Source: Pseudomonas sp. S37 (GTDB taxonomy: Bacteria; Pseudomonadota; Gammaproteobacteria; Pseudomonadales; Pseudomonadaceae). From it: a stretch of 64,000 nucleotides of DNA. The position numbers and the translations under genes were made by a program. The notes under the pieces were generated by a model, which saw only the letters and a program-made list of their open reading frames with translations, did no database searches and was not told the DNA's origin. This document shows positions 6,775-15,466 of this stretch, one piece after another. Numbering within the stretch: the first letter of the stretch is position 1; every line of letters begins with the position of its first letter. Location of the stretch: assembly GCF_016658545.1 (NCBI RefSeq), contig NZ_JACVZC010000011.1, positions 1 through 64,000 of the forward strand, written 5' to 3'.

Positions 6775-8007
6775 ATGCAAAAGTACACCGCTGGATTAGA
6801 CCTGATCAAACAGCGCAAGCCCCAACACGGGCTTCCCGGTGCAGCCTACATGGACCCGGCCCTGTATCAACAGGACCTCGAACAGATCTGGTATAAAGAA
6901 TGGATCTTTGCCGGTCATACGTTTGAATTGGAAAAGCCCGGCGAATACCTCACCCTGCAAATCGGCGAGTACCCGGTTGTTGTAATCCGGGGCAAAGATG
7001 GCACGGTGCGGGCCTTCCATAATGCCTGCCGCCACCGCGGTTCGAAAGTGTGCACAGAAGCCAAGGGCAAAGTTGCCAAGATGGTGTGCCCCTACCACAA
7101 ATGGACCTTCGAACTGGACGGCAAGTTGCTGTATGCCGGCAATATGGGTGCGGACTTCAACCCGGCGGATCACAGCCTGACGCCCGTGCACTGCGAAGTG
7201 GTTCATAGCTATATCTATGTGTGCGTCGGGCAACAGGCTCCGGACTTCGAGAAGTTTCGCAGTGCCGTTTCGCCGTTCATTGGCCCTCACTATCTGGAAG
7301 ATTGCAAGGTCGCCTTCGAATCGCAACTCGTGGAAAAAGGCAACTGGAAACTGGTCTTCGAAAACAACCGTGAATGCTTCCACTGTGACGGCACCCACCC
7401 CGAGTTGCTGTGCAGCTACACCGAACTGGCATCGGTACAAGGTGTCGGTGGTGTTGAAGACCCGGTGTTCGCCGAGTACTGCGACACGCTGGAGGCCGCG
7501 GGCCTTGCCAGCCGACTGGTCATGGACCCCAACGGCCAGTTCCGCATGACCCGCATCCCGCTGAACCCGGGCGCCAGCAGCTACACCATGGACGGCAAGC
7601 CTGCCGTGGCGCGGCGGCTGGACCGCAGTGGCGTGGACAACATCGGTGCGCTGCTGTACTTCAACTATCCCTCTACTTGGAACCACTTTCTGGGCGACCA
7701 CGCATTGAGTTTTCGCGTGTTGCCGGTAGGCCCGGGGGAAACCGTGGTGACCACGAAGTGGCTGGTGCCCAAGGACGCACAGGAAGGTGTGGACTATGAC
7801 ATCGATCGCCTGACCAAAGTGTGGATAGCCACCAACGACCAGGACCGGCGCCTGGTGGAGGGCACCCAGGTCGGCGTTACCTCGCCTGCTTACATTCCTG
7901 GCCCCTACTCTTCAACGGTCGAGAACGGGGTATGCCAGTTCGTCGACTGGTACTGCGAGCTGATGACCAAACGGCTTGCCGAAGCGGCGTCAAAGCGGAT
8001 CATCTGA
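6775..8007 (+). CDS. Rieske non-haem iron oxygenase alpha subunit (GbcA-like), 410 aa
   Basis: Cytoplasmic oxygenase subunit. The Rieske [2Fe-2S] motif is complete: Cys85-x-His87 (NACRHRGS) and Cys105-x2-His108 (CPYHKW). The catalytic iron site is seen in ENNRECFHCDGTHPEL with His203 and His208. Length and the HCDGTHPEL form resemble glycine-betaine and stachydrine demethylases rather than classic arene dioxygenases. The start has AAGGAG about 10 nt upstream. Family knowledge: such enzymes oxidatively demethylate quaternary or N-methyl amines and need a ferredoxin reductase (GbcB type). No reductase gene lies in the window, so electrons must come from elsewhere. A GlxA-type AraC regulator follows, as with GbdR-controlled betaine genes. 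The actual substrate is unknown. Confidence 0.85.
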   Translation: MQKYTAGLDLIKQRKPQHGLPGAAYMDPALYQQDLEQIWYKEWIFAGHTFELEKPGEYLTLQIGEYPVVVIRGKDGTVRAFHNACRHRGSKVCTEAKGKVAKMVCPYHKWTFELDGKLLYAGNMGADFNPADHSLTPVHCEVVHSYIYVCVGQQAPDFEKFRSAVSPFIGPHYLEDCKVAFESQLVEKGNWKLVFENNRECFHCDGTHPELLCSYTELASVQGVGGVEDPVFAEYCDTLEAAGLASRLVMDPNGQFRMTRIPLNPGASSYTMDGKPAVARRLDRSGVDNIGALLYFNYPSTWNHFLGDHALSFRVLPVGPGETVVTTKWLVPKDAQEGVDYDIDRLTKVWIATNDQDRRLVEGTQVGVTSPAYIPGPYSSTVENGVCQFVDWYCELMTKRLAEAASKRII

Positions 8008-8012
8008 GCTGC

Positions 8013-8038
8013 CCGGCAGAGGGCGCGCCTTCTGCCGG
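8013..8038. terminator. Terminator-like hairpin after the Rieske gene
   Basis: CCGGCAGA (8013-8020) pairs perfectly with TCTGCCGG (8031-8038) around a 10-nt loop, followed by a short T run. It lies between the oxygenase stop and the regulator start, so it may separate their transcription. Confidence 0.45.
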
Positions 8039-8092
8039 TTTCGCCTTCAAGTCACCGCAGTGTCGGTGGCCCCTAGCGCTTCGCTGCACGGA

Positions 8093-9109
8093 ATGACCAT
8101 GCACACCGTGAATAGCTGTTTCGATGAAAAATTTGAAGGCCGTAATCTGCGGTACCTCGAGAAAAAGGTACCGCGCAAGACATCGATCATCGGTTTTCTG
8201 TTACTCGACAACTTTTCCTTGCCGTGTTTCACCCAGGCGCTGGACGCGCTGCATACGGCAAACCTGATTCGTCCAGGCTCGGTGCGCGTGCATACCTTCA
8301 GCCATACCGGTGCCGAAGTGGTGAGCGACCTGGCCATTCCCATTCGCCCAGATACCCCGCTGACGGATATCCGCGTTGCGCAGATCGACTTGATGGTGGT
8401 CTGTGGTGGTTTACGCACGCCGCGCAGCGCACCGCTGTGGCTGAGCAGCCTGCTGCGCAGGTTGGCCCTGTCACCCATGGCGCTAGGCGGGTTATGGAAC
8501 GGTGCTTGGTACATCGGCCACGCGGGCCTGCTCGATGGCTACCGTTGCGCTATTCACCCAGAGCAGCGCTCAGCACTCGCCGAGCATGTGCCGCAAGCGA
8601 TGGTCAGCCAGGACAGCGTGGTTTTCGACCGTAATCGCTTGAGCGCAGCAACACCCGCCGGGGCTTTCCTGCTGATGATCGACTGGCTGCACGAACGCTG
8701 CGACCCGGCGTTGGCCCAGGCGGTGGTCGATCTGCTGGATTACGACCAGTCTCGTTTTCGCAGCGCAGCCAAGACCCGCCACCCCAACATGACCAAACCA
8801 CTGCGTGAAATCATTCGGCTGATGGAGTCCAACCTTGAAGAACCGTTGGATATCCAGCAGATGTCGCAATGCGTCTCGCTGTCGCCCAGGCAGATCCAAC
8901 GCCTGTTTCGTGACCAGACTGGCTCCACGCCACAGCATTTCTACCTGCAATTGAGGATTACCGAGGCCCGGCGACTGCTCCAGCACACCGCACTGTCAGT
9001 GATGGAAGTCGGCCTTGCCTGTGGTTTCGTCGCAGCCACGCATTTCAGCCGAACCTACAGCAAGTTCTTCGGCAGGCCCCCCTCGAAAGAAACTCGATAC
9101 GAGATCTGA
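8093..9109 (+). CDS. GlxA-family AraC-type transcriptional regulator, about 338 aa
   Basis: An N-terminal DJ-1/PfpI-like amidase-fold domain (residues about 25-195, IIGFLLLDNFSLPCFTQALDAL...) lacks enzyme function in this family and serves as sensor. A C-terminal AraC HTH follows (about 235-335): SLSPRQIQRLFRDQTGSTPQHFYLQLR and VGLACGFVAATHFSRTYSKFFGRPPS. The start is taken at ATG 8093 (or 8099); the frame extends further upstream into the hairpin, which is unlikely coding. GlxA-type proteins of Pseudomonas include GbdR, ArgR, CdhR and SouR, which sense amino compounds and quaternary amines. Its position suggests it activates the upstream oxygenase gene or the following transport and dehydrogenase genes. 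Confidence 0.85.
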   Translation: MTMHTVNSCFDEKFEGRNLRYLEKKVPRKTSIIGFLLLDNFSLPCFTQALDALHTANLIRPGSVRVHTFSHTGAEVVSDLAIPIRPDTPLTDIRVAQIDLMVVCGGLRTPRSAPLWLSSLLRRLALSPMALGGLWNGAWYIGHAGLLDGYRCAIHPEQRSALAEHVPQAMVSQDSVVFDRNRLSAATPAGAFLLMIDWLHERCDPALAQAVVDLLDYDQSRFRSAAKTRHPNMTKPLREIIRLMESNLEEPLDIQQMSQCVSLSPRQIQRLFRDQTGSTPQHFYLQLRITEARRLLQHTALSVMEVGLACGFVAATHFSRTYSKFFGRPPSKETRYEI

Positions 9110-9193
9110 CACCGTCAGCGGCATCCCTGTCGTTGTTACCCGCGTGAGTGACGTTGTCACTCATGCACAAACCCGGCTGGACGACTGTTTTAC

Positions 9194-9907
9194 ATGCGAT
9201 CAGTAGAAAGTATTTCACACAGTGCGAGTTTCGACCGCAAGGCGGTCTTTGAAAACGCGCTTCACCGCCGGATTCTGGACATGAGCATGGCGCCAGGCTC
9301 TGCCGTCGATGAATTGGCGTTGAGCAAAGAGTTCGGCCTTTCACGCTCGCCAGTCAGAGAGGTGCTGCGCCAGCTCGCAGGCGAAGGCTACATCGAAATG
9401 GCCGCCAACCGCGCGCCCCGGGTAGCCCCCCTGCCCTCATCTGCTTTCAAGGGTTTTGCCCGGTCTTGCGGGTTGATCTATGTGGCAACGGCACACCTGG
9501 CCGCCGCCAATGCGTCAGCTGCGGATGTCACCCGCTTGCGCAACACCTTGCAGCAACTCGAAGGTGCTAGCCAGGCTGACAACCACCAGGCCTGCGCCCC
9601 GCTGGAAAGCGCTCTGCAGCTGCGCATTGGCCTGATCAGCGAAAACCCCTTTCTGACCCCGTCGCTCAAGCGTCTGCTGATCGATCACGCCCGTATTCAA
9701 CAGCTCATCTATCGCTGGCAAACACGAGCAGCGGCGACCGCCGACATGGGTGAACTGACCCGCTGCTACGCACGCTTGATCGACGCCATCGCCAGCCACG
9801 ACGTCAGCCACGCCACGCACACCTGCAACCGTCTCATCCAACTCATCCACCAACGGGTCGACGCCTACTTGAGCGCGACCACGGCAGTACGGGAGGCCTT
9901 TAACTGA
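9194..9907 (+). CDS. GntR/FadR-family transcriptional regulator, 237 aa
   Basis: A winged HTH covers residues about 15-80: AVDELALSKEFGLSRSPVREVLRQLAGEGYIEM is the standard GntR recognition region. An all-helical effector domain of FCD type follows (about 90-225). The ATG at 9194 has only a weak ribosome-binding site. It sits between the AraC regulator and an MFS transporter on the same strand and probably controls uptake and oxidation genes in response to a carboxylate. The FCD metal-binding residues are not all obvious, so effector type is open. Confidence 0.8.
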   Translation: MRSVESISHSASFDRKAVFENALHRRILDMSMAPGSAVDELALSKEFGLSRSPVREVLRQLAGEGYIEMAANRAPRVAPLPSSAFKGFARSCGLIYVATAHLAAANASAADVTRLRNTLQQLEGASQADNHQACAPLESALQLRIGLISENPFLTPSLKRLLIDHARIQQLIYRWQTRAAATADMGELTRCYARLIDAIASHDVSHATHTCNRLIQLIHQRVDAYLSATTAVREAFN

Positions 9908-10006
9908 TACCTGGGCAAGGCAGAGTCAACAACGCTTATAAACCTGCCGCGTGCACCCAGGCCACTTGCACATTGCACCTGCCATGAATTTATAAAGGAG
10001 ATAAAA

Positions 10007-11335
10007 ATGACAAGTCCTGTAATCACGGTCGAAGATGTACCCCTCAACAACTTTCACAGGTTGCTGACGGTCCGTTCAGGCGGGGGTGGTTTCGCTGATG
10101 GGTATGTATTGTGCGTTATCGGCGTCGCGCTGGCACAGATATCCGCAGCATTGAACCTAAGCACATTCTGGGAAGGCCTGATCGCGGCCGCCTCCCTGAT
10201 TGGCGTATTTTTTGGCGGTTTCCTGGGGGGATGGCTGACCAACCATCTGGGCAGGCGCAAAGTCTATTTCATTGGCCCATTGCTGTTCATCGGCGCCTCG
10301 CTGGCCCACCTGTGGGTGGATACCGCGCTGGGCATGTTCCTCTTGCGCTTGCTGATCGGCATCGGCGTTGGTATTGAGTACCCGGTCGCCACCTCGATGC
10401 TGGTCGAGTTCATGCCGCGCAAGTACCGCGGTTCTCGCCTGGCCATGCTGACGCTCTTGTGGTTTGCCGGTGCTGCGAGCGCCTACCTGAGCGGAGAAGT
10501 GATCCTGCGGACCTTGGGCGCTGATGCCTGGCCGTGGGTTCTGGCAAGCTCCGCACTGGTGGGGGTGTTCCTGTTCGTGGTCCGTCTCGGCACACCAGAA
10601 TCGGCCCGCTGGCTATTAAGCAAAGGCCGGGATGCCGAGGCGGAAGTCGTGATCAAATCGGTCTACGGCAATGATTTCGGCCTGCGCAACCTGCCGGTGG
10701 AACAGAGTGGTAACAGCCTGAGCTTCGCCAACCTGCTGCACTCGGGCTACGGCAAGCGCATGCTGTTCATCGTCAGTTTCTGGACCTGCTCGATCATTCC
10801 GGTATTTGCGGTGTATTCATTTGCTCCCAAGGTGCTTGGGGCACTCAATGTGAAAGGTGATATCGCGTCTCTGGGCTCTGCCCTGATCACCTTGTTCTTC
10901 GTTTTCGGCTGCATGATCGCCACCCGCATCATCAACATCGTCGACCGGCGCACCATGCTGATCTACAGCTTCCTGCTCTCAGGCCTGTCGTTGCTCTGCC
11001 TGGGTATTTTCCATGCAAGCCCCGGCATGATCATCCTCGTGCTGTTTGCCTCTTACGCTTTGTTCATTGGTGGTGCCCAGGTGCTGGTACTGGTCTACCC
11101 GAACGAAATTTTCCCCACCGAGATCCGCACCTTCGCGGTAGGCATCGGCACTTCGGTTTCCCGTATTGGCGCTGCGGTAGGCACTTACCTGGTACCACTG
11201 TCGCTCGACTCGCTGGGCATTGCGCAGACCATGTATATCGCCGCGCTCGTATCGTTCGTCGGGCTGTTCATGTCCTGGGCCCTGGCCCCGGAAACACGCT
11301 CGCTGAATCTGCAGCAAGCGGCATCGCTGGGTTGA
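10007..11335 (+). CDS. MFS transporter, metabolite:H+ symporter type, 442 aa
   Basis: Inner-membrane carrier with about 12 hydrophobic segments. Motif A is visible in the loop between helices 2 and 3 (GGWLTNHLGRRK), and a PESARWLLSKGR signature, typical of the sugar-porter and aromatic-acid/metabolite symporter branches, follows helix 6. The start has AAGGAG 8 nt upstream. It precedes the aldehyde dehydrogenase gene by 39 bp, so the two are probably co-transcribed. By context it imports the compound oxidised by the nearby Rieske, FAD and aldehyde dehydrogenases; the substrate cannot be read from sequence. Confidence 0.85.
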   Translation: MTSPVITVEDVPLNNFHRLLTVRSGGGGFADGYVLCVIGVALAQISAALNLSTFWEGLIAAASLIGVFFGGFLGGWLTNHLGRRKVYFIGPLLFIGASLAHLWVDTALGMFLLRLLIGIGVGIEYPVATSMLVEFMPRKYRGSRLAMLTLLWFAGAASAYLSGEVILRTLGADAWPWVLASSALVGVFLFVVRLGTPESARWLLSKGRDAEAEVVIKSVYGNDFGLRNLPVEQSGNSLSFANLLHSGYGKRMLFIVSFWTCSIIPVFAVYSFAPKVLGALNVKGDIASLGSALITLFFVFGCMIATRIINIVDRRTMLIYSFLLSGLSLLCLGIFHASPGMIILVLFASYALFIGGAQVLVLVYPNEIFPTEIRTFAVGIGTSVSRIGAAVGTYLVPLSLDSLGIAQTMYIAALVSFVGLFMSWALAPETRSLNLQQAASLG

Positions 11336-11374
11336 TCCACTGATTCAAACAATCATTGTCAAAGGGAGCACAAG

Positions 11375-12865
11375 ATGACAACTCTGCTGAACAAGGAACA
11401 ATACGCGGCCATCGCCGCCGAACTGCAACTGCGCACTCAGGCGTTCATCGACGGTGAATTCCGCGACGCCATCTCCGGTCGCACGTTCGTCACCACCAAC
11501 CCGGCCACCGGCAAGCAGCTGGCTGAAGTCGCCGCCTGCGACGTCAATGACGTCAACGTGGCCGTGGCCGCGGCCAAGCGTGTGTTCGAAGAAGGCACCT
11601 GGTCGAAGATGCAGCCCAACGACCGCAAGCATGTGCTGCAGAAGTTCGCCCAGCTGCTGGAAGACAACGCCCATGAGCTGGCGGTGCTGGAAGCGCTGGA
11701 CAGCGGCAAGCCGGTCAGCGAGTGCCAGACCGTCGACGTGCCGGAAACCATCCACACCATCCGCTGGCACGCCGAGCTGATCGACAAGATCTACGACGCC
11801 ACTGCCCCGACCGGCAACGCTGCCGTGACCATGGTGGTGCGTGAAGCCATCGGCGTGGTCGGCCTGGTGCTGCCGTGGAACTTCCCGCTGCTGATGCTGG
11901 CCTGGAAGATCGCCCCGTCGCTGGCCGCCGGTTGCTCGATCGTGGTCAAGCCGGCGAAGGAAACCACCCTCAGCGCCCTGCGCGTGGCCGAACTGGCCCA
12001 TGAGGCGGGCATTCCTGCTGGTGTGTTCAACCTGGTGCCTGGCGGTGGCCGTGAAGTGGGCGAGGCCATCGGCCGCCACATGGACATCCCGATGGTCAGC
12101 TTCACCGGCTCCACCGACACCGGCCGCCTGTTCCTGAAATACGCCGCCGAGTCCAACCTCAAGCGCATCGTCCTGGAGCTGGGTGGCAAGAACCCGGCCG
12201 TAGTCATGAACGACTGTGAAGACCTGGACGAAGTGGCCCAGTTCGTCACCGCCGGTGCGTTCTGGAACATGGGTGAGAACTGCTCGGCCTCCTCGCGCTT
12301 GATCGTCCATAAGGACGTCAAAGACGAATTGCTGGGCCTGATCGCCAAGCACCTGAAGGACTGGAAGCTGGGCGACCCGCTGGACCCGGACAACCGCTTG
12401 GGCGCCATGGTCAGCAAGTCGCACTTCGAAAAGGTCAAGTCGTACCTGGAATACGCCGCCGAGCAGAAACTCAGCATCGTTCAGGGCGGCGAAACCGAAG
12501 AAGGCGTGTTCGTGCAGCCGACCATCGTCGACAACGTTGGCCGCGACAACAAATTGTTCGTCGAGGAAATCTTTGGCCCGGTGCTGAGCGTGACCAGCTT
12601 CGAGACCATCGACGAGGCGATCGAGCTGGCCAACGATACCGTCTACGGCCTGGCCGCTTCCGCTTACACCGGCAGCCTGCGCAATGCGCTGCGCCTGTCG
12701 CGTGAAATTCGCGCGGGCGTGGTGACGGTCAACTGCTTCGGCGAAGGGGATGTGACCACGCCGTTCGGGGGCTACAAAGAGTCTGGCTTTGGTGGGCGCG
12801 ACAAGTCCATCTGGGCACATGACCAATACACGGAGCTGAAGACCATCTGGATCAACGCTTCGTGA
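11375..12865 (+). CDS. NAD(P)-dependent aldehyde dehydrogenase (KauB/PuuC-like), 496 aa
   Basis: Full-length ALDH superfamily enzyme oxidising an aldehyde to an acid. Visible features are the cofactor region (PWNFPLLMLAWKIAPSLAAG, KPAKET, FTGSTDTG), the general base Glu in LELGGKNP and the nucleophile Cys in NMGENCSASSRL. Overall it resembles gamma-glutamyl-gamma-aminobutyraldehyde/aminoaldehyde dehydrogenases of Pseudomonas (KauB, PuuC), which are promiscuous for omega-aminoaldehydes and betaine aldehyde. A GGGAG ribosome-binding site is present. It follows the MFS gene by 39 bp. Next to an amine oxidase-like gene, an aminoaldehyde substrate is plausible. Confidence 0.9.
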   Translation: MTTLLNKEQYAAIAAELQLRTQAFIDGEFRDAISGRTFVTTNPATGKQLAEVAACDVNDVNVAVAAAKRVFEEGTWSKMQPNDRKHVLQKFAQLLEDNAHELAVLEALDSGKPVSECQTVDVPETIHTIRWHAELIDKIYDATAPTGNAAVTMVVREAIGVVGLVLPWNFPLLMLAWKIAPSLAAGCSIVVKPAKETTLSALRVAELAHEAGIPAGVFNLVPGGGREVGEAIGRHMDIPMVSFTGSTDTGRLFLKYAAESNLKRIVLELGGKNPAVVMNDCEDLDEVAQFVTAGAFWNMGENCSASSRLIVHKDVKDELLGLIAKHLKDWKLGDPLDPDNRLGAMVSKSHFEKVKSYLEYAAEQKLSIVQGGETEEGVFVQPTIVDNVGRDNKLFVEEIFGPVLSVTSFETIDEAIELANDTVYGLAASAYTGSLRNALRLSREIRAGVVTVNCFGEGDVTTPFGGYKESGFGGRDKSIWAHDQYTELKTIWINAS

Positions 12866-12886
12866 TCTGAGCAAGACCGGTGCTGT

Positions 12887-12903
12887 GCGGGTTCACCCGC
12901 GAA
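12887..12903. terminator. REP-like hairpin between convergent genes
   Basis: GCGGGT (12887-12892) and ACCCGC (12895-12900) form a short stem identical to the core of the Pseudomonas REP units seen elsewhere in the window. It separates the ends of the convergent ALDH and LysR genes. Confidence 0.4.
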
Positions 12904-12949
12904 AGGGCCAGCCCTGCCGTCGCAGTGGCGGCCTTTTGTCAGCGGGCCG

Positions 12950-13900
12950 CTAGAACTTCGACAAGATCCAGTCGCGCATGCGACAGCACGCGTCATCGTC
13001 CTTTTTCTGTTCGTTGAATGTCAGAAAGTGCTGGCTATCCTTGTGCACCAGCTCTTCACTGACCGGCCGCAACAACAGGCCTTGCTCGATGAGTGGTTCT
13101 ACCAGGTAGTGCCACCCTAACGCCACGCCCTGCCCCTTTACCGCCAATTGCACCAGCGAACTGTAGTCGTTGGAATGCAGCAACTGTGCCTCGGAGGCAA
13201 CGCGCGTGCTGAAATTGACGTTGTGATACTCGAACCAGACATACCAATCCACGTGCTCGGCAATTTGCGAACGACCATAGGGGCTGAGATTCAGCAGCGA
13301 ACCTTTGCAGATACCCTCCAGCGTGGACACTTCGGGATGTTGCTCGAGAAAATCGGGGCTGCAGATCGGGTAGATCACATCGTACGCCAACGGGTGGCTG
13401 CTATACCCTTCGCGGATTTTCGCCAGTTTGTTGACGAAGATATCGGGCTGTACCCCAGGCTCCAGGTTGACAAAGTTTTGCGTTGTCACCAGGTTCAAAT
13501 CGATATCAGGGTTTTTTGCCAGAAATTCGGGCAACCGGGGGGTCAACCACAAACCGGAAAACGCGGGCGTGCAACACAGCGTCACCACCCGCTTGCCGCT
13601 GTTCTGCCGACGTATGCGGCCGGTCACCTGTGAAATGTTGGTCAGCGACAACTGAACCGCGTCGAAAAAGATTGCGCCCTCGGGCGTCAGTCGCACCGCA
13701 CGGCCATTGCGGATGAACAGTTCGGCGCCCATGAAACTTTCCAGCTCGCGAATCTGCTTGCTGATTGCCGCCTGAGTCACGCACAACGATTCGGCGGCGC
13801 GGGTGAAGTTGAGATACTTTGCCGCTGCGACAAACGCCTTGACTGCGCGCAACGAGGGCATCTGGATCAGCGACTGATCGGGCTCTGTGTGCTTTACCAT
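12950..13900 (-). CDS. LysR-family transcriptional regulator (GcvA-like), 316 aa
   Basis: N-terminal LysR HTH at residues about 14-75: SLRAVKAFVAAAKYLNFTRAAESLCVTQAAISKQIRELE, typical of the GcvA branch. A periplasmic-binding-like effector domain follows from about 105. The ATG at 13900 has a weak AGGT upstream. It lies downstream of the minus-strand DapA/FAD gene pair, from which a strong terminator separates it, and converges with the aldehyde dehydrogenase. It may regulate either catabolic unit. Confidence 0.85.
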   Translation of the reverse strand: MVKHTEPDQSLIQMPSLRAVKAFVAAAKYLNFTRAAESLCVTQAAISKQIRELESFMGAELFIRNGRAVRLTPEGAIFFDAVQLSLTNISQVTGRIRRQNSGKRVVTLCCTPAFSGLWLTPRLPEFLAKNPDIDLNLVTTQNFVNLEPGVQPDIFVNKLAKIREGYSSHPLAYDVIYPICSPDFLEQHPEVSTLEGICKGSLLNLSPYGRSQIAEHVDWYVWFEYHNVNFSTRVASEAQLLHSNDYSSLVQLAVKGQGVALGWHYLVEPLIEQGLLLRPVSEELVHKDSQHFLTFNEQKKDDDACCRMRDWILSKF

Positions 13901-14064
13901 TGACCTATACCATTATCAAACTGAACATCAAGTTTTGCATCACGGCAGATTGGCTCAAGCAGTACACCCTTTTCTGGATCTTGTTCTTGAAAATGGCAAT
14001 CCTGGCAAATGTACAATCCGTGGAACGTAGCCACCTTGCACAGGCGCCACGTGGGCATGATACG

Positions 14065-14094
14065 AAAAAGGGCCTCGCTTGAGGCCCCTTTTTT
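14065..14094 (-). terminator. Intrinsic terminator after the FAD oxidase gene
   Basis: GGGCCTC and GAGGCCC form a stem around a 4-nt loop (gctt), flanked by A5 on the left and T6 on the right, so it could act in both directions. It lies just past the minus-strand gene ending at 14120. Confidence 0.75.
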
Positions 14095-14119
14095 CATCGA
14101 TGTTCAAACTCGGTCGAGG

Positions 14120-15445
14120 TTACTCATCCCCTGCCCGCATTTCCTTGAACTTCATATTGGCTTTGGCGCCAAGGGTCAGGAACGGTTGCGGGGGCAGTTG
14201 CTTCGGTTTGTCGTAAGCCGACAGGATCTGCACCAACTCACTGTCAATGCCCAATGCCATGTCAGCTGCGGCAATACCTGCAGCGCTGGACTTTGAAGCA
14301 CCCAGACCGTTGCAGCCACACGCCGAAATCACTCCGTTCTCTAGCTCACCGAAGGCCGGCACGCTGTTCCAGGTAAGTGCCATCGGCCCACCCCAGCGAT
14401 GCTCCATGCGCAGGCCCTTGAGGGCCGGGAAGCGGGTGATGAACTTGCCATCATGTACACGCCCGGCGCTATTCACCTGGCGGTCTCCGATCGTCAGCGT
14501 CGGGTTGTAAGAGTAACGCCAGCGCACCAGGATGCGATCACTGTTACCGTCGATGATCCGGCGTATGGTGGTGCCCATCGGCAATGCAGGCGTTGCCGCC
14601 CAGGTACGCTGACCCGGCAGACGCTTGGGGTCGAACCGCTCGGTCAACGATGCATAGGTGAACACATGCAGCAACTGGCCTTTGAAGAAGCCGAAACTCT
14701 GTGCGTGGCCGTTGTTTGCCAGAATGACCTTGCCAGCCGTGACCACACCCTTGGGCGTTTTGACTACCCAGGCGCCACCCACGTTTTTGAATGACAACGC
14801 CGGCGTCTGCTCGTAGACCTGAACCGGGTCCTTGAATGTATCGGCCATGCGCCGGATGTAATCGGCTGGCTGGATCATGACCGTACCTGGCATGAACATA
14901 CCGGAGGTATAGGCGGGGCTACCGGTCACATCGCTGATCGCCTGGCGATCAAGCAAGGTGTACTGCTCACCCAGCGCATCCAGCTGTTTGCCATACGACA
15001 GGATGTGTTCATCGCCCTGAATGCCGCGCGCAACGCTGAAGCGCCCACAAGGGTCGAAGACCTCGCGGCCCCAACCGTGCTCCTCGGCAAGTTCACGGCC
15101 TAGCTCGATTGCAGTGCGATAGAGCTTGATATCCCGTCGGGCGCGATCAAGTGAACCACCGCCAAGCCCCTCAGCTGACACTTCGTGAGGCAGGTCGATG
15201 ATGAAGCCCGAGTTGCGCCCGGATGCGCCCTCACCGACCAGCCCTGCTTCAAGGATCACCACTTTGGCCTTGGGGTCGTTGCGCACGATCTGCCGGGCGC
15301 AGGACAGGCCAGCGAACCCTGCGCCGATGATGACGATGTCAGCAGTCACCGATGCCTGCAGCGCGGGCTTGGGCTGGCGTTTGGGCAGCATTTCGACCCA
15401 ACCGGAGCTGCCGTTGTTCTTGGGTAATTTGGACGCGACAAACAT
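14120..15445 (-). CDS. FAD-dependent amine/amino-acid oxidoreductase (DAO family), 441 aa
   Basis: Flavin oxidoreductase of the D-amino-acid oxidase-like fold. The dinucleotide-binding motif GAGFAGLSCARQI is at residues about 41-55, preceded by ADIVII, and GASGRNSGF, typical of gamma-glutamylputrescine oxidase (PuuB/PauB)-like enzymes, follows near 85. A C-terminal RWGGPMALTWNSVPAFGE segment matches the same group. The start has an AGGAGG ribosome-binding site. It is 21 bp downstream of the DapA-family gene and co-oriented, so they form an operon ending at the terminator at 14065. The role inferred is oxidation of a C-N bond in an amine or imino acid; the substrate is unknown. Confidence 0.8.
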   Translation of the reverse strand: MFVASKLPKNNGSSGWVEMLPKRQPKPALQASVTADIVIIGAGFAGLSCARQIVRNDPKAKVVILEAGLVGEGASGRNSGFIIDLPHEVSAEGLGGGSLDRARRDIKLYRTAIELGRELAEEHGWGREVFDPCGRFSVARGIQGDEHILSYGKQLDALGEQYTLLDRQAISDVTGSPAYTSGMFMPGTVMIQPADYIRRMADTFKDPVQVYEQTPALSFKNVGGAWVVKTPKGVVTAGKVILANNGHAQSFGFFKGQLLHVFTYASLTERFDPKRLPGQRTWAATPALPMGTTIRRIIDGNSDRILVRWRYSYNPTLTIGDRQVNSAGRVHDGKFITRFPALKGLRMEHRWGGPMALTWNSVPAFGELENGVISACGCNGLGASKSSAAGIAAADMALGIDSELVQILSAYDKPKQLPPQPFLTLGAKANMKFKEMRAGDE

Positions 15446-15466
15446 GCTCGTTACCTCCTGCGTGTT

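Noticed and set aside
11345..12874. 509-aa minus-strand open frame opposite the aldehyde dehydrogenase
   Set aside because: Mirror of a well-supported ALDH gene; composition is His/Val/Gly/Gln-rich as expected from antisense of G+C-rich codons.
14065..14094. Possible small RNA at the terminator
   Set aside because: Only a bidirectional terminator stem is visible; no promoter was identified.
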